Source of the DNA: an uncultured Tateyamaria sp.
Lineage (GTDB): Bacteria; Pseudomonadota; Alphaproteobacteria; Rhodobacterales; Rhodobacteraceae
Assembly (NCBI RefSeq): GCF_947503705.1
Contig: NZ_CANNES010000002.1
Coordinates: 1 to 64,000, forward strand
Direction: 5' to 3'
DNA: 64,000 bases
Both the position numbers and the translations under genes were made by a program. The notes beneath the pieces were generated by a model that searched no databases, was not told where the DNA came from, and worked only from the letters and a program-made list of their open reading frames with translations. The stretch's first letter is position 1. Every line of letters starts with the position of its first letter. This document shows positions 34,170-43,226 of this stretch, one piece after another.

Positions 34170-35110
34170 TGACCCTTTCGGCTGCCCCGCTTTACACTGA
34201 TGTAAGCCCCGCACCGCTGGATGGGGCAGCCTATTGGACCCATGCGTCAGACGGGGTGCGTATCCGTCTGGGCGTGTGGCACCCGGATGGGGCCAAGGGG
34301 ACGGTTCTGATGTTCCCGGGCCGCACCGAATACATCGAGAAATACGCGCCCGCCGCCGGTGACTTTGCCGCGCGCGGATTTGCCACCATTGCCATCGACT
34401 GGCGTGGTCAGGGCATTGCCGACCGTATGCTGGACGATGCCATGACCGGGCATGTGGACCTGTTTCAGGATTACCAACTGGATGTGTCGGCGATGATTGC
34501 CGCCGCCCGCGAACTGAACCTGCCCGAGCCGTTTTACCTGGTCGCGCATTCCATGGGCGGCTGCATCGGTCTTCGCGCGCTGCACGAGGCCCTGCCGGTC
34601 GCGGCAGCCGCGTTTACAGGGCCGATGTGGGGCATCCGCATCTCGGCCCATTTGCGCCCGCTGGCCTGGGCCTTGGGCCATCTGATGCCCGCGATCGGCC
34701 AAGGCCACCGCCTGCCCCCGAGCACGGAACCGCATCCATACGTCATCAAGGCCCCGTTCGAGGATAACCTGCTGACCACCGACCGCCCCATGTTCGACAT
34801 GATGCGTGCACAGCTGGAGGCCCATCCCGAGTTGAGCCTTGGCGGCCCCAGCTTTGTCTGGCTCCGCGAGGCTTTGAACGAGACACTGGACCTGTCGCGG
34901 ATGCCGTCGCCACCCGTCCCGTGCGAAACGTATTTGGGCACCAATGAGCGTATCGTGCACACGGGCCGCATCCATGACCGCATGGCTGATTGGGACGGTG
35001 GCACATTGCATATGATCGAGGGCGGCGAACACGAGGTGCTGATGGAAACGCCCGAAATCCGCACCGGCATTTTCGACAGCATTGCCGCGGCCTTCACCAA
35101 GGCTGGCTAA
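34169..35110 (+). CDS. Alpha/beta hydrolase, lysophospholipase L2-like
   Basis: A 313-residue alpha/beta hydrolase of the PldB/monoglyceride-lipase type. The nucleophile elbow is AHSMGG (Ser near residue 130), the oxyanion region is MFPGRTEYIEKY, and DWRGQG follows the third strand. The acid and base are likely the Asp/Glu near TYLGTNERIV and the His in EGGEHEVLME. No signal peptide is visible, so it is cytoplasmic. Coupling to the SCP2 gene supports action on lysophospholipids or monoacylglycerols, by inference. Confidence 0.87.
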   Translation: MTLSAAPLYTDVSPAPLDGAAYWTHASDGVRIRLGVWHPDGAKGTVLMFPGRTEYIEKYAPAAGDFAARGFATIAIDWRGQGIADRMLDDAMTGHVDLFQDYQLDVSAMIAAARELNLPEPFYLVAHSMGGCIGLRALHEALPVAAAAFTGPMWGIRISAHLRPLAWALGHLMPAIGQGHRLPPSTEPHPYVIKAPFEDNLLTTDRPMFDMMRAQLEAHPELSLGGPSFVWLREALNETLDLSRMPSPPVPCETYLGTNERIVHTGRIHDRMADWDGGTLHMIEGGEHEVLMETPEIRTGIFDSIAAAFTKAG

Positions 35111-35138
35111 GTCCCGCACCCATGCTAGGTTTGCGCCT

Positions 35139-36143
35139 ATGAGCGCGCTGACCTTCACCCCTTCCGGCATCTATTGCCCTGTCGGCGATTTTTATATCGA
35201 TCCGTGGCGGCCTGTGGCGCGGGCCTTGATCACCCATGGGCATGCCGATCACGCGCGTTCTGGCATGGGGTCTTATCTGGCAACGGACATCGCGGCCCCT
35301 GTGATGCGCCACCGTCTCGGCGATATTGCCCTTGATACCATTCGTTATGGCGAGCCCCGTCAGATTGGCGGCGCAACAGTGTCTTTCCACCCGGCAGGCC
35401 ATGTGCCCGGTTCGGCCCAGATCAAGGTTGAGGTTGCGGGTGAGATTTGGGTTGCATCCGGTGACTACAAAGTCACCGACGACGGCCTGTCGACCGCGTT
35501 CGAGCCCGTTAAGTGCCATCATTTCATCACCGAAAGCACCTTTGGTCTGCCCGTCTTTCGCTGGTCATCGCAAGCGGACGTTGCGGCACAGATCAACGAC
35601 TGGTGGGCGGACTGTGCCGCGGCGGGCAAGACCGCATTTCTGGGCTGTTATGCCCTGGGCAAGGCGCAGCGGTTGCTGACGATGCTCGACCCTTCGGTGG
35701 GACCGATCCTGACCCACACTGCCATTGAAAACACCAACCGGATCATTCGGGGTCAAGGCATCTTGCTGCCTGACACCCAGCTTGCCAACGCCGATCTGAA
35801 CCCCAAGGAATACCCCGGCGCTCTGGTTCTGGCGCCGCCTTCCGCCCTTGGCTCGGCCTGGGCGCGCAAATTCGGGGCGCAGGAAACTGCCTTTGCGAGC
35901 GGCTGGATGGCCTTGCGCGGCATTCGGCGCAGGCGGGCGGGGGACCGGGGCTTTGTCATTTCCGACCATGCGGATTGGTCCGGGCTTTTGGCAGCGATCA
36001 CCGAAACGGGGGCCGAAAACATCTATGTCACTCATGGATATACCGACATTTTCACCCGTTACCTGAACGATCAGGGCTGGAACGCGCAAGTGCTGCAAAC
36101 CGAGTTTGGTGGGGATGAGGCCGAGGATGAGGCCGCCGCATGA
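35139..36143 (+). CDS. Ligase-associated MBL-fold DNA exonuclease
   Basis: A 334-residue metallo-beta-lactamase/beta-CASP nuclease. The metal motif HGHADHARSG lies at about residues 33-42, further ligand regions are FHPAGHVPGSAQI and ASGDYKVTDDG, and the carboxy-terminal ISDHADW and VTHGYTDIF complete the site. It overlaps the DNA ligase gene by four bases, which is the known pairing of this nuclease with ATP-dependent ligases in bacterial repair clusters. The Lhr-type helicase and phosphoesterase of larger clusters are not here. Confidence 0.92.
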   Translation: MSALTFTPSGIYCPVGDFYIDPWRPVARALITHGHADHARSGMGSYLATDIAAPVMRHRLGDIALDTIRYGEPRQIGGATVSFHPAGHVPGSAQIKVEVAGEIWVASGDYKVTDDGLSTAFEPVKCHHFITESTFGLPVFRWSSQADVAAQINDWWADCAAAGKTAFLGCYALGKAQRLLTMLDPSVGPILTHTAIENTNRIIRGQGILLPDTQLANADLNPKEYPGALVLAPPSALGSAWARKFGAQETAFASGWMALRGIRRRRAGDRGFVISDHADWSGLLAAITETGAENIYVTHGYTDIFTRYLNDQGWNAQVLQTEFGGDEAEDEAAA

Positions 36144-37732
36144 AACGATTTGCCGCCCTCTTTAACGCGATCGACCAATCGACCAAGACCACGGTTAAGG
36201 TCGCGGCCCTCACCGATTATTTCGAGAACGCGCCAGAGGCCGATCGCATCTGGACCATCGCCATATTTTCTGGCCGACGTCCCAAACGGGCCGTGACCAC
36301 AACCAGGCTGCGCGAATGGGCGGCGGAGCAGGCGAGCATCCCCCTTTGGCTGTTTGAAGAGGCCTATCCCATCGTGGGCGATCTGGTCGAAACCATTGCC
36401 CTGGTCCTGCCCGCCGCCGAGACAGAGACCGACCATGGGCTGTCCCATTGGATCGACGTGCTGCGCGGGTTAGCCGCAATGGACGAAGACGCCCGCAAGA
36501 CGGTGGTGCTGGAGGCGTGGAACAGTCTGGACGCGACGCAGCGCTTTCTTTTCAACAAGCTGATCACGGGTGGGTTTCGCATCGGTGTCAGCCAGAAACT
36601 GATGACCCGTGCGTTGGCCCGGGCCACGGGTCGGGACGAAGCGGAAATGGCACATCGTTTGATGGGTGATTGGGACCCGGCGACCGTGACCTGGCATGAC
36701 CTGATCGAGGCACAGGACGCCGCCGCCAACGCTTCGCGCCCCTATCCGTTTTACCTGGCCTATGCGCTTGAGGGTGAGGCCGCCGATCTGGGCGATCCCG
36801 CCGCATGGCAGGCGGAATGGAAATGGGACGGCATTCGCGGCCAGCTGATCCTGCGCGAGGGGGCGCATTATGTCTGGTCGCGGGGCGAAGAGTTGATGAC
36901 CGACCGCTTTCCCGAATTCACCCGCGCCCGCGATTTCATCCCCGATGGTACGGTGCTGGACGGCGAATTGCTGGCCTGGGGCGACGGCGCGCCTCAAGGG
37001 TTTGACGCGCTGCAAAAGCGGATCGGGCGCAAGACTGTGCCCAAAAAGCTGCTGCAAGAGGCGCCCGTGATCCTTTATGCCTACGACCTGCTGGAATGGC
37101 AGGGGCAAGATTTGCGGGGCGAGCCGATGCAGGCGCGCCGGGCGAAACTGGAGGCACTCTGCGCCGATCTGCCAGAGGACGCGCCCGTCAAGCTGTCCCC
37201 TACCGTGCCCTTTGACGACTGGGATGCGCTGGCCGACACACGCAGCACTGCGCGCACAGCTCATGCCGAAGGATTGATGCTGAAACGTCAGGACAGCCCA
37301 TACCTCACCGGGCGCAAAAAAGGCGATTGGTGGAAATGGAAGCTTGACCCGCTGACCATCGACGCAGTGATGATCTATGCCCAATCGGGGCACGGGCGGC
37401 GGGCCAACCTGTTCACCGACTTCACCTTTGCCGTCTGGAACGGCAACGATCTGGTACCTTTTACCAAAGCCTATTCAGGCCTGACCGACGCCGAATTCCG
37501 CAAGATCACGGCCTGGGTCAAGAAAAACACCCTGCAACGGTTCGGCCCGGTGCGCAGTGTGACGCCCCACCACGTGTTCGAGATCGCGTTTGAGGGCATC
37601 CAGGCCTCGACCCGCCATAAATCGGGGGTTGCATTGCGGTTCCCGCGTATGGCTCGTTGGCGTCAGGACAAACCTGTGCAAGAGGCCAACAGCCTCGACG
37701 ATCTCAACCAGATGCTGGACACTTATGGATAA
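36140..37732 (+). CDS. ATP-dependent DNA ligase
   Basis: A 530-residue ligase. An amino-terminal helical DNA-binding domain (about residues 1-200) precedes the nucleotidyltransferase core with the adenylated Lys in EWKWDGIRGQ (K228). Motif III-like LDGELLAWGDG, motif IV (AEGLMLKRQDSPYL) and motif V (WWKWKLDPLTIDAVM) are visible, with an OB-fold domain after residue 410. It joins nicks using ATP and works with the upstream exonuclease. It is separate from the NAD-dependent replicative ligase, which is not in the window. Confidence 0.94.
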   Translation: MKRFAALFNAIDQSTKTTVKVAALTDYFENAPEADRIWTIAIFSGRRPKRAVTTTRLREWAAEQASIPLWLFEEAYPIVGDLVETIALVLPAAETETDHGLSHWIDVLRGLAAMDEDARKTVVLEAWNSLDATQRFLFNKLITGGFRIGVSQKLMTRALARATGRDEAEMAHRLMGDWDPATVTWHDLIEAQDAAANASRPYPFYLAYALEGEAADLGDPAAWQAEWKWDGIRGQLILREGAHYVWSRGEELMTDRFPEFTRARDFIPDGTVLDGELLAWGDGAPQGFDALQKRIGRKTVPKKLLQEAPVILYAYDLLEWQGQDLRGEPMQARRAKLEALCADLPEDAPVKLSPTVPFDDWDALADTRSTARTAHAEGLMLKRQDSPYLTGRKKGDWWKWKLDPLTIDAVMIYAQSGHGRRANLFTDFTFAVWNGNDLVPFTKAYSGLTDAEFRKITAWVKKNTLQRFGPVRSVTPHHVFEIAFEGIQASTRHKSGVALRFPRMARWRQDKPVQEANSLDDLNQMLDTYG

Positions 37733-38582
37733 CGCGCAACCGCCCTTTGCCCCTGAAACACCGATCACACAGTTGCCTGCGGGGTCGTGGGATGCCCATG
37801 TGCACCTGTTGGGCGGGCCGTCGCACCCCCTGTCACCCACCCGAGCCGAAGATCCGCCCGCAGGCATCGATTTCGACGGGTGGCTGGCGATGTACCGCGA
37901 CCACCTTGCCGCCCTGGGCTGTGATCACGGGCTTATCGTGCATTCCATCCTTTATGGAACGGACAACACCGTCACGATCGAGGCGGTGCGCGCAATGGGC
38001 AGGGGGTTCAAAGGTGTGGGCCTCTTGCCTGATGGCAGCACGACGGCTCAGATCAAAGCCTTTGCCGCGGCCGATATCTGCGCCGTTCGGCTGAATTACG
38101 TGCATGGTGGTGTGCTGACCTGGGACGGGGCCAAGGCAATGGCCCCTACGCTGGCGGATCACGGGATGCATGTGCAGATGCTGCTCCATGCGGACCAGCA
38201 CATCGATGGGTTAGCGGATGATATTCGGGCCTTGCCCACGCCATTGGTGATCGACCATTGCGGCTGGCCCACGGATCTGGACCCAGACACGCCCGCCATC
38301 GACACGCTTTGCGCCCTGCTGCGCGAGGGGCATATCTGGGTCAAATTGTCCGCCCCCTATAGGTTCACGGAACACCCCGAAGCTGCCCATCCGCTCATGC
38401 GGCGGCTGATCGACGCCAATCCCGATCAGTGCCTGTGGGGATCGGACTGGCCGCATATCATGCTGAACGGCGCGTCGATGCCACGGGCGGCCACCTTGCT
38501 CGACAGCGCCGCGCAGATCATGACGACGGAACAACAAAGCAAAATCTTCAAGACCAATCCGGCACGGCTGTTCGCGCCCTAA
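37725..38582 (+). CDS. Amidohydrolase family protein (dicarboxylate-lactonase-like)
   Basis: A 285-residue TIM-barrel amidohydrolase of the amidohydrolase-2 group. The opening DAHVHLLGG gives the first two His ligands. A strand ending VIDHCGWP provides another His, WVKLSAPYRF the substrate pocket, and GSDWPH the closing Asp. 2-pyrone-4,6-dicarboxylate lactonase-like and related lactonases share this set, so the substrate is probably a carboxylated lactone, but that is uncertain. The ATG at 37725 overlaps the end of the ligase gene by eight bases, although the functions look unrelated. Confidence 0.85.
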   Translation: MDNAQPPFAPETPITQLPAGSWDAHVHLLGGPSHPLSPTRAEDPPAGIDFDGWLAMYRDHLAALGCDHGLIVHSILYGTDNTVTIEAVRAMGRGFKGVGLLPDGSTTAQIKAFAAADICAVRLNYVHGGVLTWDGAKAMAPTLADHGMHVQMLLHADQHIDGLADDIRALPTPLVIDHCGWPTDLDPDTPAIDTLCALLREGHIWVKLSAPYRFTEHPEAAHPLMRRLIDANPDQCLWGSDWPHIMLNGASMPRAATLLDSAAQIMTTEQQSKIFKTNPARLFAP

Positions 38583-38726
38583 CCCTTCTCCAGTCCCCAA
38601 AAAACCCGAGGAAGGCCGCAGGTCGGCGGGCAAAGCCCCCCGTAAACCGTCAAACGCACAGCCGCACGCCCTTGTCCCCTCGTCCGCCACCCCATACCTA
38701 TGGCGCAACACAAAAAGAGGTCTTTC

Positions 38727-40547
38727 ATGTTCCACCTGCCCTTCCCCGTTCAAGACGCCAATGCCAGCCGGGGCGACCAACCCTTTGGCGACCTGCCGGA
38801 GTGGAACCTTGATGATCTCTACACCGGCGAGGACGCGCCCGAACTGAAACGCGATCTGGATTGGCTGGAACAGGCCTGCGCCAGCTTTGCCAACGATTAC
38901 GAAGGCAAGCTTGATACGCTGGACGCGGCGGGGCTGTTGGAGTGCATTCAGCGCCAGGAACGGATCAACCAGGTTGCCGGGCGCATCATGTCCTTTGCAG
39001 GTCTGCGCTATTACCAGCTGACCACCGATGCGGGCCGGGCCAAGTTCATGTCCGATTGCCAGGAAAAGATCACCAACTACACCACGCCGCTGGTCTTTTT
39101 CACGCTCGAACTGAACCGGCTGGACGACAATCATCTGGGCAATGCAATGAGCGTGAACGAGGATCTGGCGCGCTACAAACCGATCTTTGACAAGATCCGC
39201 GCAATGAAGCCCTATCAACTCAGCGACGAGATGGAGAAGTTCCTTCACGATCTGGGCGTTGTTGGTGACGCCTGGGAACGGCTCTTTGACGAAACCATTG
39301 CGGGGTTGGAGTTCGAGATTGACGGCGAGCCGTTGAACATCGAAGGCACGTTGAATTTCCTCACCGACCCGGTACGCGAAAAGCGCGAGGCGGCAGCGCG
39401 CGAGCTGGCCGACGTCTTTGGCGACAACATCAAAACCTTTGCCCGCGTGCACAACACGCAAGCCAAGGAAAAGGAAATCCTGGATCGCTGGCGTGGCATG
39501 CCCACGGCCCAAACCGGTCGACACCTCAGCAATCAGGTCGAGCCGGAAGTGGTCGAGGCCCTGCGCAACGCGGTTGTCGCCGCTTACCCCAAGCTGAGCC
39601 ACAGGTATTACGAACTGAAGCGCAAATGGCTGGGGCTGGACCGGATGCAGGTCTGGGACCGCAACGCCCCCCTGCCCATGGAAGACCCGCGCACCGTCGG
39701 CTGGGACGAGGCGGAAAAGACTGTGATGGACGCCTACAACGCCTTTGACCCGCGCATGGGCGAATTGGCGCAGCCGTTCTTCAAAAAAGGGTGGATTGAT
39801 GCGGGTGTGAAACCGGGCAAGGCCCCCGGCGCCTTTGCGCATCCCACCGTCACAGATGTGCACCCCTATGTGATGCTCAACTATCTGGGCAAACCACGCG
39901 ATGTCATGACGCTGGCCCATGAATTGGGCCACGGCGTGCACCAGGTTCTGGCAGCCGGTCAGGGCGAAATGCTGTCTTCCACGCCGCTCACCCTGGCTGA
40001 AACGGCCTCTGTCTTTGGTGAAATGCTCACCTTCCGCAAAATGCTGGATGGGGCAGAAACGCCCGCCCAGCGCAAGGTCATGCTCGCGGGCAAGGTCGAG
40101 GATATGATCAACACGGTCGTGCGTCAGATCGCGTTCTATGATTTTGAGTGCAAACTGCACGACGCCCGGCGCGGGGGCGAGTTGACGCCCGAGGACATCA
40201 ACGCGCTCTGGATGTCGGTCCAGGCAGAATCGCTTGGGCCCGCCTTTGACTTCATGGACGGTTACGAGACGTTTTGGGCCTATATCCCGCACTTCGTCCA
40301 TTCGCCCTTTTACGTCTATGCCTATGCCTTTGGCGACGGGTTGGTGAACGCCCTATACTCGGTCTATGCCGAGGGCGCGCCAGGCTTTGAGGACAAGTAT
40401 TTCGACATGCTCAAGGCTGGTGGCTCCAAGCACCACAAGGAACTATTGGCCCCCTTTGGTCTGGATGCCTCTGACCCGAAATTCTGGGACAAGGGGCTAA
40501 GCATGATTTCAGGCTTCATCGACGAATTGGAAGCCATGGAGAGTTGA
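38727..40547 (+). CDS. pepF: M3-family oligoendopeptidase F
   Basis: A 606-residue zinc metallopeptidase that cleaves cytosolic oligopeptides. The HExxH site is HELGHGVH (H398-E-x2-H402), and the third ligand Glu is in the following helix (LAETASVFGEM). The large amino-terminal helical domain covers about residues 20-200. ATG 38727 follows AAGAGG and gives the usual start; an ATG at 38700 would add nine residues. Length is typical of PepF. It closes the plus-strand run that starts with the SCP2 gene. Confidence 0.94.
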   Translation: MFHLPFPVQDANASRGDQPFGDLPEWNLDDLYTGEDAPELKRDLDWLEQACASFANDYEGKLDTLDAAGLLECIQRQERINQVAGRIMSFAGLRYYQLTTDAGRAKFMSDCQEKITNYTTPLVFFTLELNRLDDNHLGNAMSVNEDLARYKPIFDKIRAMKPYQLSDEMEKFLHDLGVVGDAWERLFDETIAGLEFEIDGEPLNIEGTLNFLTDPVREKREAAARELADVFGDNIKTFARVHNTQAKEKEILDRWRGMPTAQTGRHLSNQVEPEVVEALRNAVVAAYPKLSHRYYELKRKWLGLDRMQVWDRNAPLPMEDPRTVGWDEAEKTVMDAYNAFDPRMGELAQPFFKKGWIDAGVKPGKAPGAFAHPTVTDVHPYVMLNYLGKPRDVMTLAHELGHGVHQVLAAGQGEMLSSTPLTLAETASVFGEMLTFRKMLDGAETPAQRKVMLAGKVEDMINTVVRQIAFYDFECKLHDARRGGELTPEDINALWMSVQAESLGPAFDFMDGYETFWAYIPHFVHSPFYVYAYAFGDGLVNALYSVYAEGAPGFEDKYFDMLKAGGSKHHKELLAPFGLDASDPKFWDKGLSMISGFIDELEAMES

Positions 40548-40561
40548 GGCGCAAAATGCGC

Positions 40562-40582
40562 GGCGGGCTTCACGCCCGCCTT
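40562..40582. terminator. Hairpin between convergent pepF and Hint-protein genes
   Basis: GGCGGGC (40562-40568) pairs with GCCCGCC (40574-40580) around TTCAC, followed by TT only. It lies in the 43-base gap between convergent stops, so a terminator role is likely but the U tract is weak. Confidence 0.45.
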
Positions 40583-40590
40583 GCAGAACC

Positions 40591-41547
40591 TCAGACGCTT
40601 TCCAGTAAATCGTGGTCGAAAGTATCCGCGATCCCAAGCCGATCCTTGATCTCCTGGGGAACCATGCGTTGCGCCGCGATGCGTGGCCGCGGCATTTCAG
40701 GAATGGAACGCTCGACGCCATAAAGCGCCTGGAATTCGTGAAAATTATCAAAGTTCTGGCGTCCAGCATGGTCCACAAAAGTCTCTGTCGGGACACCATT
40801 CGCAAGGATCACCTGATGGTTTTCCGTTTCAACGTGATAATACACGACAGTCAACGGCAACTCTGAAACCTCAACCCATTGTATGCTGGTGCCGTTCACC
40901 AAAGCAGACGCATTGATCACCAATTCGTCCACGATCATACCGTGGTCCGCTGTCACGACCAGATCCAGCGTCGGCAGGCCCGCCCCAAAGGCGTCCTGAC
41001 GGATGCGAACAGGCAACAAACGGTCAGACCGTTGCAGCGCCGGAAAGACTGTTTGGCGCCCAACCCACAACACCCTGGTTTGCGCACCATCAGCAGTCAG
41101 AATGTCGTCACCAATACGCAGGTCTTGCACCTCTGTCGTGCCACCTGGCGTCGCAATCAACGTGCCACGCGCAAAGCAGGTTGTGAAATCGCTGGTGTCC
41201 AGTGTTCCGATGTCAAAAGACGCAGGAAAGTTGAAATCGGTCAGCAAAGAGTCGTCGGGGATCAAGACAAGGTATTCATTTGCGTTTGGATCAACAAAAC
41301 TCGCGTTGCTTCGCACTACGGGCAGCTCGATCGTTCCGCCAGCGACCAGGTTTACTTGGATAGAACCCAAGAAAAAGTTGTCGTTGGTTCCTGTGTTGTT
41401 GACGTCATCGCCGAGTTCCCAAGTGGTGTCCGGCTCTTCATCGTTCAAGGCAAAATTGGGTGCCGATGATGTCCCCTGGAACAGGGCCGTGGTAGACGGG
41501 GCAAGAAACTGATATGTTGCAAAACCTTCGGTAATATACGTAGCCAT
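40591..41547 (-). CDS. Hint-domain (intein-like) secreted protein
   Basis: A 318-residue acidic protein. Residues 1-120 are beta-rich with Asn/Asp/Gly/Thr bias and no signal peptide. A Hint domain begins at about residue 124 with CFARGTLIATPGG, whose Cys is the autoprocessing nucleophile. IGDDILTADG, VVTADHGMIVDELVI and the late VYYHVETENHQVILANGVPTETF segment follow. Proteins of this build are abundant in rhodobacteria and are thought to leave the cell by type I secretion. No type I secretion genes are adjacent. Substrate and fate of the cleaved amino-terminus are unknown. Confidence 0.82.
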   Translation of the reverse strand: MATYITEGFATYQFLAPSTTALFQGTSSAPNFALNDEEPDTTWELGDDVNNTGTNDNFFLGSIQVNLVAGGTIELPVVRSNASFVDPNANEYLVLIPDDSLLTDFNFPASFDIGTLDTSDFTTCFARGTLIATPGGTTEVQDLRIGDDILTADGAQTRVLWVGRQTVFPALQRSDRLLPVRIRQDAFGAGLPTLDLVVTADHGMIVDELVINASALVNGTSIQWVEVSELPLTVVYYHVETENHQVILANGVPTETFVDHAGRQNFDNFHEFQALYGVERSIPEMPRPRIAAQRMVPQEIKDRLGIADTFDHDLLESV

Positions 41548-41823
41548 AAAAATCCTCTAACGCCAAAGTCTGGGGAAATTTATGAGCCATCGGGCGTCAC
41601 CCAAAATTTCCAGAACACGTTATACGCCCCATCCGGTACCGTCTAGAACAATTCTTGAGACGCCATTTGAAACGTATGGAACTCTTCGAATGGCAAGCGT
41701 TAATTTTAGGCAATTATTCGAGTATCGGGGGCTACAGCCACGGGAGGCGTTAAAGCGAGCGCCGCTGCGTGGCAAAATTCCGGCGGTTTTGGTAAAGCCC
41801 TGCTGGCTGCAAACCAGGACACG

Positions 41824-42093
41824 CTATTTCAGCTGGCTGTCCTTGGACCCACGCCGGTTGATCCCGCCCCGTGCCTTATACGCCGCATCCCGCTCAGCCA
41901 CGCACTCCACGCACAGCTTGACGCCCGGCAAGGCTGCGCGCCGCGCCTTCGGGATCGGCTCTTCGCATTCGGCGCAATGGGTCAGGCTCTCGCCCACGGG
42001 TGCGAGCCGGGCCTTCATCCGCGCCAACTCGTCCGAGATCGACGCCTCGATCTGTTCAGAAACCGCTCCGTCCTTGGCCCATCCGCCTGCCAT
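41824..42093 (-). CDS. TraR/DksA-type zinc-finger protein
   Basis: An 89-residue protein with a Cys4 zinc finger (CAECEEPIPKARR...CVEC) at about residues 40-66, preceded by a helical coiled coil. This is the short TraR/DksA form that reaches into the RNA polymerase secondary channel, though the acidic tip seen in true DksA is not obvious. The ATG lies at 42093. A 276-base AT-richer gap separates it from the Hint gene. I see nothing in that gap beyond the Hint gene's probable promoter. Confidence 0.82.
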   Translation of the reverse strand: MAGGWAKDGAVSEQIEASISDELARMKARLAPVGESLTHCAECEEPIPKARRAALPGVKLCVECVAERDAAYKARGGINRRGSKDSQLK

Positions 42094-42141
42094 CCCCTGA
42101 CCCTTTCATTGTTCCCATAAATACTGCCCCCAGAGGGTCGA

Positions 42142-43113
42142 TCAGCCATCCGCCCCTGACGCTAGAGCCTGATCAATCATCGCCTGCGTGCCCCGCGAAA
42201 ATTCCAGAGGACAGGGGTAGGCGATGCCCTCACGCACCGACCGGCAAAACGCCTCGACTTGCAGCACGTAGTGATTGGCCGCTGGAAAGCGCTTAACCTC
42301 GACTTCCAGACCGGGCTTGTGCCATTCCACCCGCGCCTCACCGAAAACGCCCGCATTGAAGGGGGCCGTAAGCCGGATCAGCCCCGCTTCGCCGTGAAAG
42401 CACATTTCTTGATAGGGATACATCCGGATGGACGTATAGGCGTTATAGGTGAACCCCTCAAAGGTGGCGTGCATATCGGCAAAGGTATCAACGCCGTTTT
42501 CCCAATCAATCCGGGCCGACAGCGACAGCGGCTCTTGCCCAGTCACAAAGCGGGTCGACCCAAAGACATAGACCCCGATATCGCGCAATCCCCCGCCGCC
42601 ACTGGCGGCCTGATTGCGGATGTTGGCCATGTCACGGTTGTCAAAGGAAAACGCGCCGGTGACGTGGCGCAGGGCCCCTATGGCGCCGCTCTGCACCATA
42701 TCCCGCGCGTGCTGCCATTGCGGGTGATGCACGATCATGTAGGCTTCTGCCGCCAAGGTGCCTGCCGCGTCCCGCGCCGCGATCAGGTCGTCAAATTCGG
42801 CCTCGCGCAGGGTGATGGGCTTTTCACACAGCACATGTTTGCCCGCCGCCAACGCCTTGAGCGTCCACTCCACATGCATGTGGTTGGGCAGCGGAATGTA
42901 CACCGCATCAATAACCGGATCAGCGAGCAAAGCATGATAATTGTCATGGACAACCAAGTCCGGACAAAAGGAGCGAAACGGCGCGGCCTTGTCTGGATCG
43001 CGGGTGGCGAGGGCGGCCAGGCGCGCGCCTGACGCGGCATGGATCGCGGGCCCCATATGCTCGCGTGCAAACTTGGCCGCGCCCAAGATACCCCAATTGA
43101 CTGGCCCTGCCAT
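42142..43113 (-). CDS. Gfo/Idh/MocA family oxidoreductase
   Basis: A 323-residue NAD(P)-dependent dehydrogenase. The Rossmann segment WGILGAAKFAREHMGPA lies at the start, with VYIPLPNHMHVEWTLKALAAGKHVLCEKP containing the family E-K-P Lys. A C-terminal beta-sheet domain follows, with GGGGLRDIGVY at its expected place. It probably oxidises or epimerises a sugar or inositol derivative; the substrate is not apparent. ATG 43113 follows AAGGGGA. It sits downstream of the capsule-type glycosyltransferase on the same strand. Confidence 0.88.
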   Translation of the reverse strand: MAGPVNWGILGAAKFAREHMGPAIHAASGARLAALATRDPDKAAPFRSFCPDLVVHDNYHALLADPVIDAVYIPLPNHMHVEWTLKALAAGKHVLCEKPITLREAEFDDLIAARDAAGTLAAEAYMIVHHPQWQHARDMVQSGAIGALRHVTGAFSFDNRDMANIRNQAASGGGGLRDIGVYVFGSTRFVTGQEPLSLSARIDWENGVDTFADMHATFEGFTYNAYTSIRMYPYQEMCFHGEAGLIRLTAPFNAGVFGEARVEWHKPGLEVEVKRFPAANHYVLQVEAFCRSVREGIAYPCPLEFSRGTQAMIDQALASGADG

Positions 43114-43226
43114 GCATCGTCCCCTTTTTGCTGTGGCCACCTTACGCCGCGCCCAATGTGTGGCAAGGCCCATCAGGCAGAGGCGCACCGATAGGTATGC
43201 ACCAAGGCGAAGCGGTTACCGCCGCA

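Noticed and set aside
38211-40301. A 696-codon open frame antisense to pepF and the amidohydrolase gene
   Set aside because: The sense strand encodes well-conserved enzymes with catalytic motifs; the antisense product has no recognisable domain or ribosome-binding site.
41582-42100. A 172-codon plus-strand frame over the TraR/DksA-type gene
   Set aside because: The minus strand encodes a Cys4 zinc-finger protein; the plus frame is Arg/Ser/Pro-rich and has no support.
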